Source: an uncultured Desulfohalobiaceae bacterium | GTDB lineage: Bacteria > Desulfobacterota > Desulfovibrionia > Desulfovibrionales > Desulfonatronovibrionaceae | Reading direction: 5' to 3' | DNA: 7,573 nucleotides | Assembly (NCBI GenBank): GCA_913055195.1 | Contig: CAJXJU010000052.1 | Location: 1 to 7,573 of the forward strand | Shown here: positions 1 through 5,803 of the stretch, in pieces | Layout: each line of letters begins with the position of its first letter | Position numbering within the stretch: the first letter of the stretch is position 1 | Notes under the pieces: generated by a model | The model's database searches: none | What the model was told of the DNA's origin: nothing | What the model saw: only the letters and a program-made list of their open reading frames with translations | Made by a program: the position numbers and the translations under genes

Positions 1-87
1 GAGCTTAGACGTGTCCAAACCTTTGTCCAGCATGGAAGAAAACGTGCTTTCCGCAACTCCGAAAGTTGAGTCAAAAAAATTAATTTC
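1..87. other. Non-coding flank downstream of the gene run
   Basis: No reading frame of note is visible in this left-edge stretch, which follows the stop codon of the last minus-strand gene. On the minus strand the stop is followed by an AT-rich segment with a run of seven T, then the 20-bp repeat at 53-72, then sequence with short direct repeats (GGACA twice, 7 bases apart, about 13-29). The T run precedes rather than follows the hairpin-forming repeat, so this is not a canonical intrinsic terminator for the operon. The flank could be part of a dispersed repeat element that continues outside the window. Confidence 0.5.
53..72 (-). repeat. Copy 1 of a 20-bp edge repeat with hairpin potential
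   Basis: Read on the minus strand, this is GACTCAACTTTCGGAGTTGC. It matches the plus-strand sequence at 7519-7538 in 19 of 20 positions, so the two copies are in inverted orientation at opposite ends of the gene run. Each copy contains CAACT and AGTTG separated by 5 bases, which can form a short stem-loop. Probably a member of a dispersed intergenic repeat family; its identity is unknown to me. Confidence 0.6.
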
Positions 88-921
88 CTACCCAAGTTTA
101 CGCAAGTAATATTTGGCAGATTTATTTTTTGGCTCATATTTTAAGGTCTCCCGCCAGAACTTTCTGGCCCGCGATTTATCCCCTGCTTTAAAAGAGCTCA
201 ATGCCAGATCATTATAAACCTTAGCCAGATTATGTCTGGCTTCTGGATCAGAATTAATCTTTAGTGCCTTTTTCCAGACCTCAATCGCTTTTTTTGTTTC
301 CCCACTGTTGTAATATAACCAGCCTAACGCATTAAGCGCTTTAGTAAAGCGAGGATTCAGCTCCAGCGCGCGCTCATATTCCAGCCGGGCATTATACACC
401 ATATCCAGGCCTGCAAATGCATTGGCCAGACGAAAATGAGTTTCAGGGTCATCTGAACCAACACTTTGAGCCTTGCGCAAATACTTAATGCTTTGCTTCA
501 AATTATGCTCTACCGCATAAATAACACCAAGAAAGTAATAGGCATTGGCATTATTCGGATCAATGGCAAGAGTTTTTTGAAACTCATTAAAAGCCTGTTT
601 AACCTTATTATCCTTTAAAAGAAGGACGCCCAGCCAGATCCTGGCAAAAGTGTTGTCAGGGGAAATTTGCACAACTTTCGCGAATTGTCTGTGAGCCAGA
701 TCAAATTTGCCCTGTTTCGCATAAATCAATCCCAGCTGATTTAAGGCAAATTCATTCTGAGGATCAATTTTCAATACCTGCTTAAAAGCTGCTGCCGCTT
801 CTGTCAATTTTCCCCGGTAATGATAATCCGCGCCCTTAAACAAAAGATCATTAACATCAGCAGCAAAACAAAAATGAGCCATCAAAAAAAACAGTAAAAA
901 AAACCCCATTAATCTATACAT
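88..921 (-). CDS. Secreted tetratricopeptide-repeat protein
   Basis: A 277-residue protein with a probable Sec signal peptide: a hydrophobic segment at residues 6-19 ends in FCFA, with likely cleavage after Ala20. No lipobox cysteine fits, so a soluble periplasmic protein is expected. The rest is about seven consecutive TPR units, roughly residues 24-55, 57-89, 91-123, 125-157, 159-191, 193-225 and 233-265, with typical helix A/B spacing and terminal D-P or N-P turns. There is no catalytic domain, so it is likely a scaffold or partner-binding protein. Its ATG lies 1 nt after the amidase stop codon, and an AGGAG ribosome-binding site (928-932) sits inside the end of the amidase gene, implying translational coupling. 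Its first two repeats align without gaps to the TPR segment of that amidase. Binding partners cannot be named; a role with the peptidoglycan enzymes upstream is inferred from position only. Confidence 0.9.
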   Translation of the reverse strand: MYRLMGFFLLFFLMAHFCFAADVNDLLFKGADYHYRGKLTEAAAAFKQVLKIDPQNEFALNQLGLIYAKQGKFDLAHRQFAKVVQISPDNTFARIWLGVLLLKDNKVKQAFNEFQKTLAIDPNNANAYYFLGVIYAVEHNLKQSIKYLRKAQSVGSDDPETHFRLANAFAGLDMVYNARLEYERALELNPRFTKALNALGWLYYNSGETKKAIEVWKKALKINSDPEARHNLAKVYNDLALSSFKAGDKSRARKFWRETLKYEPKNKSAKYYLRKLG

Positions 922-922
922 T

Positions 923-2062
923 TTAGACTCCTGTTTGCTTTAACGAACAAATTGCCCTGGCAATACTAACTGCCAGATTATGCCTGAATTGTTCATCAGC
1001 CAGCAATTTCTCTTCCTCAGGATTGGATATAAATCCTGTTTCCAGCAAAATTGACGGCATTTTTGCGCGACGCAAGACATAAAAATTGGCAGAATGAACT
1101 CCACGATTACGTAAATGAACGCTTCTGGCCAGGTTTTTTTGAACTATATGGGCGGCTTTTCCACCTGCCTCCCAATAGCGTTTGCGTTCAAACAAAAACA
1201 AAATTTCTTCAATATTTACATATCCTTTCTGCACAAGGTCATGTTTTTCATATTTTAAAACAGAATTTTCAAATCGGGCCACTCTGGCCGCTTCCTTGCT
1301 CGATGCCTTTTCAGCACAAAAATATGTTTCCATCCCCCTCGGTTTGCGGTTTCTATTAGCATTAATGTGAAACGAAATAAAAATATCTGCATTATATTGA
1401 TTGGCTGTGGTTGTTCTGGCACTTAAAGGCACATAATAATCATCTGTGCGCGTCATAAATATTTTCAATCCAGAATCCATGTTCTTTAAAATCCGTGCTG
1501 TCTTTTGCGCCAGTTCCAGATTCACATTCTTCTCCTGTAATTTATTTAACCCAACCGCGCCTGAATCAAACCCGCCATGCCCGGGGTCCAGAACTATCCT
1601 CTGGATGCGATACCCCAGTCCCTGACTTTCACTTAACCTGGCAAAAATCTGTTTTTCCTCTTCCAGTGCCTTTTTTTCCAGCTCTGACATGGGTCTTACA
1701 GGCTTTTCTTCTGGCGGCAATGGCTTTTGAGTTATAATGTCCACCATCATACGCGAATAAGTGTCATCTGGATTAATCCTTAAAACCTGACGAAAGCTTT
1801 CCAGGCTCTTGCGCATCTTCCCCTGTTGAAAATAGGCACGGCCTAACAGCCCCCATATCCACTCATTTTGCGGATCAATCCTGACAGCCTGAGACAAACG
1901 CACAACTGCTTCCTTATATTTCCCCTGAGCCAGAAGCTCCTGCCCCTCCAGGGCCAGATCAAAACTATTTTTTTGGGCCAACAAAAGGGAAGGAAACAAA
2001 ACACCTCCCCCTACCCCCAGACTCAATGTTTTAATAAACCTCCGCCTTTCCATAACCTTCAT
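923..2062 (-). CDS. Tat-exported N-acetylmuramoyl-L-alanine amidase (Amidase_3) with TPR
   Basis: Zinc amidase that cleaves the bond between N-acetylmuramic acid and the stem peptide of peptidoglycan, acting in the periplasm. Numbering from the ATG at 2062 (379 residues): a twin-arginine signal with RRRFIK at 6-11, a hydrophobic stretch to about 28 and A29-Q30 near the cleavage point; two TPR units at about 33-103; a proline/charge-rich linker at 112-150; then Amidase_3 from about 154. Zinc ligands are visible as H162 (DPGHGG), E177 (LQEKN) and H232 (SFHINA), with catalytic E341 in LETGFISN. Domain order and export route resemble AmiA/AmiC, but TPRs replace an AMIN domain. The frame stays open upstream to an ATG at 2137, but that extension is repeat-encoded (Asp/Glu/Gly/Lys/Arg-rich) and would put about 30 residues before the twin arginines. 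The 2062 ATG has AAGGAGG 4 bases upstream. An in-frame ATG at 2053 is also possible. It follows the SpoIID-like gene, a functionally fitting partner. Confidence 0.93.
   Translation of the reverse strand: MKVMERRRFIKTLSLGVGGGVLFPSLLLAQKNSFDLALEGQELLAQGKYKEAVVRLSQAVRIDPQNEWIWGLLGRAYFQQGKMRKSLESFRQVLRINPDDTYSRMMVDIITQKPLPPEEKPVRPMSELEKKALEEEKQIFARLSESQGLGYRIQRIVLDPGHGGFDSGAVGLNKLQEKNVNLELAQKTARILKNMDSGLKIFMTRTDDYYVPLSARTTTANQYNADIFISFHINANRNRKPRGMETYFCAEKASSKEAARVARFENSVLKYEKHDLVQKGYVNIEEILFLFERKRYWEAGGKAAHIVQKNLARSVHLRNRGVHSANFYVLRRAKMPSILLETGFISNPEEEKLLADEQFRHNLAVSIARAICSLKQTGV
928..932 (-). promoter_or_regulatory. Ribosome-binding site of the TPR gene
   Basis: AGGAG on the minus strand lies 6 bases before the ATG at 921-919 and is embedded in the last codons of the upstream amidase gene. 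This supports the chosen start and suggests coupled translation. Confidence 0.75.
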
Positions 2063-2094
2063 CCTTCCTCCTTCATCCTTCATACTTCCTCCTT
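2060..2094 (-). repeat. Heptamer repeat block over the amidase start (5 units)
   Basis: In the sense (minus) orientation the five 7-mers read AAGGAGG (2088-2094), AAGTATG (2081-2087), AAGGATG (2074-2080), AAGGAGG (2067-2073) and AAGGATG (2060-2066). The ATG of the last unit is the proposed amidase start codon, and the AAGGAGG just before it is a consensus ribosome-binding sequence. The same arrangement recurs 21 bases upstream (AAGGAGG then AAGTATG), giving a second in-frame start. The middle ATG (2076) is out of frame and meets a stop after five codons. Confidence 0.85.
2067..2073 (-). promoter_or_regulatory. Ribosome-binding site of the amidase, formed by a repeat unit
   Basis: AAGGAGG, complementary to the 3' end of bacterial 16S rRNA, ends 4 bases before the ATG at 2062-2060. 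The spacing is slightly short but usable. The site is one unit of the heptamer repeat, and an equivalent site at 2088-2094 precedes the alternative ATG at 2083. Confidence 0.6.
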
Positions 2095-2102
2095 GTTTTT
2101 TT

Positions 2103-2116
2103 CCTCCTTCATCCCT
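2103..2116 (-). repeat. Heptamer repeat, two isolated units
   Basis: In the sense orientation these are AGGGATG (2110-2116, one mismatch to AAGGATG) and AAGGAGG (2103-2109). They are separated from the start-proximal block by an A-rich spacer (AAAAAAAC, 2095-2102) and from the upstream block by about 52 bases of purine-rich, non-repetitive sequence (2117-2168). Confidence 0.75.
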
Positions 2117-2168
2117 ATCTCTTTTCCTCTTGCCCATTCATACTCACACACTCCCATCTCTTCCCTTT

Positions 2169-2217
2169 CATCCTTCATCCTTCATCCTTCATCCTTCCTC
2201 CTTCCTCCTTCATCCTT
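2169..2217 (-). repeat. Heptamer tandem array just after the SpoIID-like stop (7 units)
   Basis: Seven perfectly phased 7-mers lie 3 bases beyond the stop codon at 2223-2221. In sense order they are one AAGGATG, two AAGGAGG and four AAGGATG. Together with the blocks at 2060-2116, they make most of the 158-base gap between the two peptidoglycan genes an almost pure purine tract on the sense strand. Translation of such repeats gives low-complexity peptides in every open frame, so open frames here are not genes. Confidence 0.93.
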
Positions 2218-2220
2218 CCA

Positions 2221-3819
2221 TTAATACCTTCTCTTCACCTCTGTCCCGGGATAATAATGATTCAAAATCTGTCTGTAATTTTGTCCCTGGCTTGCCAGCC
2301 CCTGTGCTCCCCATTGACTCATGCCAACGCCATGACCATAGCCCTTACCTGAAAATATATACACATTGCCCTGATTTTCAATACTACACAGTGTTGACTT
2401 GATTTTTGTCGGCCCAAGCCAGATCCGCAGGCTGTTGCTGTTCACCTTTAATACATCAGTATCAGTTGTTACAGCCACTTTTATTATACGACCTGACGGA
2501 GAATATTTTGCAGGTTGCAGTGCTTTTATTTTGTTCACTCTAAAGCCATGCTTTTGCAATGCCTTTAAAATCTGTGGCTTTGCTATACTCACATGCCAGC
2601 ATAAGGGCTTATAAGTCTGGGAAATATCATCCTGCACAACTTTATAATAAGGAAGGTCTGTTCTCCATACCAGAGATGCATCTTCCAGTACCCCTCCGCT
2701 ATGAGCATGAAAATAACTTAAAACTGGCTCATTATTATAAGTTAAAATTTCTCCCCTGGTCTCAAGCACAGCGCGCTTTGTCTTTTCATTGCCAACACCA
2801 GCTCCACCATAAACCTGAGAAGCAGTTGTAGCTGCCACGTCATATTCTTTGTCTTCTGATTTTAAAATCAAAAAATAGGCATAAGAACGGGCTGCCACAG
2901 CCTGTGCCTTTAACGCCTCAAGATGCCAGGATGGAGACATCTCTTTTGGCACCACCCCCAATAAATATGTTTCAAGGGGAAGATAATTTATAAATAAAAT
3001 TTTATTGCCCTTAACCAGCAGAACTAACTGGCCATGATAGGATCTGTTTTGCAGATAAAAAAGCTTTCCCTGTGGCTTTAAAATTACTTTCCTGCCCCAC
3101 TTATGTCCATTAATAACTACCTGACCTTCATCTAAATTTACAACATAAACTCCTGATGGCAATATTTTTTCATTTCCAGATTGCACAGAACTGTCAAACC
3201 TGACTTTGGCTTCCCTGCTTTGATGTAAAACCACCCTGATCCAGGGCTCTTCTCTTAAAATAGCACCCTCTTCTGGTTCTTTAATTTGTAACCTACCCTC
3301 TTTTAATTCCTTTTCTATCCGCTCCAGCATATACCGGGCAGTAAAAACGCGCAAACCATCTGGAAAACTCTCAATATACTGCTTAAACTTTTCCCTGGAT
3401 TTTTCTAACTGACCAAGCTCGTAAAAGAGCATCCCTGAATTAAAATAGGCATTGTTCAGGGCCTTTGCACGGGGAAATTCCGAAATAGCCTGAGTATAAA
3501 CATTTATGGCTTTGTCCTTCTGGCCCAGAAACAACGCCAGCACATCTGCCACACGCACAAGAGCCAGGGCTTTGACCTCTTTATCTCGTGCATAAGAGTA
3601 AACCTGATAATAAGTGTCTATACATTCCAGAAAACGTCCATCATCAAGATAAACAGCAGCTTGTTTTAATAGTGGTTCAGGATCAAATTCAAAAGCTTCT
3701 GCACTTCTAACTGAGAAGATAAGAAAAAAGAAGATAAAAAGATAAGAAAATAAGAAAATTGGTGAATATGGTGGCTTAAGGTTAAGCCGGGTGCACTGCG
3801 AAAAATACGAGTCTCTCAT
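2221..3819 (-). CDS. SpoIID/LytB-domain peptidoglycan glycan hydrolase with N-terminal TPRs
   Basis: A 532-residue envelope protein. Residues 21-36 form a very hydrophobic signal peptide or anchor, with possible cleavage near 40-42 (SAEA). TPR-like helices cover about 44-170. A SpoIID/LytB domain fills about 175-532: YLPLETYLLGVVPKEM at 279-294 with the catalytic-type glutamate E293, EALKAQAVAARSYA at 301-314, HSGG at 373-376, and the hallmark GKGYGHGVGMSQWGAQG at 491-507. In the founding family member, B. subtilis SpoIID, the enzyme is a lytic transglycosylase acting on glycan strands already stripped of peptides by an amidase; here the amidase is the next gene, so the pair probably acts in sequence. 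This looks like a non-sporulation homologue of a Gram-negative. It follows miaA after 20 nt, with only a G-rich (GGGGGG) ribosome-binding site. The coding DNA for the hydrophobic segment is a low-complexity T/C tract. Confidence 0.92.
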   Translation of the reverse strand: MRDSYFSQCTRLNLKPPYSPIFLFSYLFIFFFLIFSVRSAEAFEFDPEPLLKQAAVYLDDGRFLECIDTYYQVYSYARDKEVKALALVRVADVLALFLGQKDKAINVYTQAISEFPRAKALNNAYFNSGMLFYELGQLEKSREKFKQYIESFPDGLRVFTARYMLERIEKELKEGRLQIKEPEEGAILREEPWIRVVLHQSREAKVRFDSSVQSGNEKILPSGVYVVNLDEGQVVINGHKWGRKVILKPQGKLFYLQNRSYHGQLVLLVKGNKILFINYLPLETYLLGVVPKEMSPSWHLEALKAQAVAARSYAYFLILKSEDKEYDVAATTASQVYGGAGVGNEKTKRAVLETRGEILTYNNEPVLSYFHAHSGGVLEDASLVWRTDLPYYKVVQDDISQTYKPLCWHVSIAKPQILKALQKHGFRVNKIKALQPAKYSPSGRIIKVAVTTDTDVLKVNSNSLRIWLGPTKIKSTLCSIENQGNVYIFSGKGYGHGVGMSQWGAQGLASQGQNYRQILNHYYPGTEVKRRY

Positions 3820-3839
3820 GTAAAAATCCCCCCAAAATA

Positions 3840-4763
3840 TTAGCTTCCCAGAAAATTATTAACTCTATCCCGGACTAACTCCATTTCAGCTTCTCTCAAC
3901 CAGAATATATCATCTTCTTTTTTAAACCAGGTTATCTGTCGTTTTGCATAGGCTCTGGTATTTTTCAACCACATCTTCCTTGCTTGTTCAAAAGTGATTT
4001 CTCCTTTAAGATAAGCTATAATTTCTGGACACCCTATACCGCTGAAACCAGGCAAAGTTTCATCCTTATAGACTTTATAAGCATTTTCTACTTCTTCCAC
4101 TGCACCCAGTGCAATCATTTTATCAATGCGAGCGTCCAGCCTTTTTGTCAGGTCGTCCAGATTATAGCTTAACCCTACCTTTAAAGCTAAGAACTTTAAC
4201 TCTGGCTTATGTCTTTTATGCCAGTTAGAAATAGTCACTCCAGTGCCCAGATATACTTCCAGCGCTCTTATTATACGCTGCCTGTCCCGCGCATGTATCT
4301 TCCGCGCATATTCAGGATCTATTTTTTCTAACTCTTGATACAACTTTTCAGGACCATATTTCTCACACTTTTGTTTTACTTCCTTCCGCGCACTATCAGG
4401 AACAGGGGGTATAGGAGCAAGCCCATAAAGCAGCGAGCGCAAATAAAGCCCGGTCCCACCCACCAGAACTGGCACTCTCCCTCTTTTCCATTCACGCCAG
4501 ATCAGATCAGAAGCCAAGGAGACAAATTCCCCCGCGCTAATCTTTTCCCTGATTGTTAAAAAACCATATAAATAATGAGGACAAACAGACTGTTCCTCCA
4601 CACCTGGCTGGGCAGTAACAATGGGCAATTCTTTATAAACCTGCCTGGAATCAAAATTGATTACAGATATGTCTATTTTTTTAGCCAGAAAAAGAGCAAG
4701 GTCTGTCTTACCCGTTCCTGTGGCCCCAAGAATACAAATAATTTTGGGCAACTGGCCTGTCAT
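3840..4763 (-). CDS. miaA: tRNA dimethylallyltransferase
   Basis: Transfers a dimethylallyl group to N6 of adenosine 37 in tRNAs that read UNN codons, the first step towards ms2i6A. The 307-residue product has the family hallmarks in order: P-loop GATGTGKT at 13-20, DSRQVY at 38-43, GGTGLYL at 102-108, RDRQRIIRALEVY at 159-171 and RQITWF at 275-280; its length is normal. The frame continues upstream to a GTG at 4874, but that would add 37 unrelated residues overlapping coaD. The ATG at 4763 overlaps the coaD stop as ATGA, and the P-loop then sits at the usual distance from the N terminus. A GGAG lies about 11 bases upstream, so translation likely depends on coupling to coaD. In many proteobacteria hfq follows miaA; here a SpoIID-like gene does. 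Confidence 0.97.
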   Translation of the reverse strand: MTGQLPKIICILGATGTGKTDLALFLAKKIDISVINFDSRQVYKELPIVTAQPGVEEQSVCPHYLYGFLTIREKISAGEFVSLASDLIWREWKRGRVPVLVGGTGLYLRSLLYGLAPIPPVPDSARKEVKQKCEKYGPEKLYQELEKIDPEYARKIHARDRQRIIRALEVYLGTGVTISNWHKRHKPELKFLALKVGLSYNLDDLTKRLDARIDKMIALGAVEEVENAYKVYKDETLPGFSGIGCPEIIAYLKGEITFEQARKMWLKNTRAYAKRQITWFKKEDDIFWLREAEMELVRDRVNNFLGS

Positions 4764-5251
4764 TTCCCAAAACACTCCAGCAATTTCTTTTCCACCACTT
4801 CTGGCACTAAACCATGAATGTCTCCGCCCAGTCTGGCCACGTCCTTGATAATTGTGGAACTGATATACAACCACTTATAATCAGTCATTAAAAAAACTGT
4901 CTGAATGCTTTGATCCAGTTTTCTATTCATCAGTGCCATCTGAAATTCATATTCAAAGTCAGAAACAGCACGCAGTCCTCTTAAGATAGCTTTTGCCTGT
5001 TTTTTGCGGGCATAATCAATCAAAAGCCCGGCAAAAGGCTCAACCCTGACCTCTGGCCTGCCGGCAAAAACTTCCCTGGCCATATCCACCCGCTCTTCAA
5101 GAGTAAATAATGTATTTTTAGGAGAATCATAAGCAATAGCGACAATAATCAAATCAAAAAGATTTAAGCCTCTTTTAACCAGACTTACATGCCCATTGGT
5201 TAAAGGATCAAATGTACCTGGATAAATGGCTATGCGTCTTTCTTTTCCCAT
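4760..5251 (-). CDS. coaD: Phosphopantetheine adenylyltransferase
   Basis: Catalyses ATP + 4'-phosphopantetheine to dephospho-CoA + pyrophosphate, the penultimate step of coenzyme A synthesis, in the cytoplasm. At 163 residues it has full normal length. Motifs: YPGTFDPLTNGH at 10-21 (nucleotidyltransferase T-x-G-H), AILRGLRAVSDFEYE at 88-102 covering the substrate-binding RGLR, and ISST at 130-133 of the C-terminal nucleotide-binding loop. The ATG at 5251 has AAGGA 7 bases upstream and overlaps the end of rsmD by 22 bases in a different frame. Its stop overlaps the miaA start by 4 bases. rsmD-coaD adjacency is a common bacterial arrangement. Confidence 0.98.
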   Translation of the reverse strand: MGKERRIAIYPGTFDPLTNGHVSLVKRGLNLFDLIIVAIAYDSPKNTLFTLEERVDMAREVFAGRPEVRVEPFAGLLIDYARKKQAKAILRGLRAVSDFEYEFQMALMNRKLDQSIQTVFLMTDYKWLYISSTIIKDVARLGGDIHGLVPEVVEKKLLECFGK

Positions 5252-5796
5252 ATATAAATCCTTGTCTGTCCAAAAAGTTTATCTTTTAGAAGCATTAAAT
5301 CTTCTCTAAACAAATGGTCCAATTCCAGCCTCTTCTCCACTTCAGCCACAATCAAGGCCTGCTCATTAATCCAGCCGTGGGCTATCAGCCCCTGGAGGGC
5401 AGGAACCAGCATATCTTTGCCATAGGGAGGATCAATAAAAACCAGATCAAAACTTGACTCAGCATCTCGATCTAAAATTTTAAACACATCTGTACAGAAC
5501 ACTTTAGCTCTTGTCTCAGGAATATCAAATAATTTTAAATTGGCCCGAATGGAATTTGCTGCCCGTGCATTCTTTTCCCAAAAAACAACTTTCCTGGCCC
5601 CACGGCTCAGGGCCTCCAGGCCCAGAGAACCGCTGCCGGCAAAAACATCCAGTACTGCTACCTCAGGCCAAAATATTCCTCTGGCCTCAAGCATGGAAAA
5701 AAGTGACTCTCTTACCCGTCCTGTAGCTGGACGATATCCACGGCCATGGGAGGTTTTAATTTTTCTTCCTTTATATTTCCCGGCAATTATACGCAT
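5230..5796 (-). CDS. rsmD: 16S rRNA (guanine(966)-N2)-methyltransferase
   Basis: S-adenosylmethionine-dependent methylation of G966 of 16S rRNA during 30S subunit assembly. The 188-residue product is standard length. It begins MRIIAGKYKGRKI, the usual RsmD N terminus, then RPATGRVRESLFSML at 22-36, the SAM-binding motif LDVFAGSGSLGLEAL at 49-63 and the catalytic N4/N2-type motif DPPYGK at 121-126. The start is fixed by that N terminus, although the upstream DNA has no clear Shine-Dalgarno. The stop of the preceding beta-CASP gene lies only 7 bases away, so reinitiation by terminating ribosomes is likely. Confidence 0.97.
   Translation of the reverse strand: MRIIAGKYKGRKIKTSHGRGYRPATGRVRESLFSMLEARGIFWPEVAVLDVFAGSGSLGLEALSRGARKVVFWEKNARAANSIRANLKLFDIPETRAKVFCTDVFKILDRDAESSFDLVFIDPPYGKDMLVPALQGLIAHGWINEQALIVAEVEKRLELDHLFREDLMLLKDKLFGQTRIYIWEKKDA
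5259..5263 (-). promoter_or_regulatory. Ribosome-binding site of coaD
   Basis: AAGGA on the minus strand ends 7 bases before the coaD ATG (5251-5249) and lies within the last codons of rsmD. It supports the start that gives the 22-base overlap between the two genes. Confidence 0.7.
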
Positions 5797-5803
5797 TCTG
5801 GTG

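Noticed and set aside
53..80. Intrinsic terminator after the last gene
   Set aside because: In the direction of transcription the T run comes before the stem-loop, not after it, and the stem is only 5 bp.
2063..2137. N-terminal extension of the amidase frame to an ATG at 2137 (25 more residues)
   Set aside because: The extra residues are encoded by the purine heptamer repeat and flanking purine-rich DNA, are highly charged, and push the twin-arginine motif more than 30 residues inward. A better start with AAGGAGG lies at 2062.
2060..2217. CRISPR array
   Set aside because: The repeats are 7 bases, contiguous and without spacers, so this is a microsatellite-like tandem repeat.
1868..2402. Plus-strand open frames rich in Ser, Phe, His and Pro across the repeat region
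   Set aside because: They are translations of the antisense of the heptamer repeat and of the flanking real genes, with no ribosome-binding site or recognisable domain.
4764..4874. Upstream GTG start for miaA
   Set aside because: It would overlap coaD by more than 100 bases and add 37 residues before the P-loop, without family precedent. The ATGA overlap start gives a normal N terminus.
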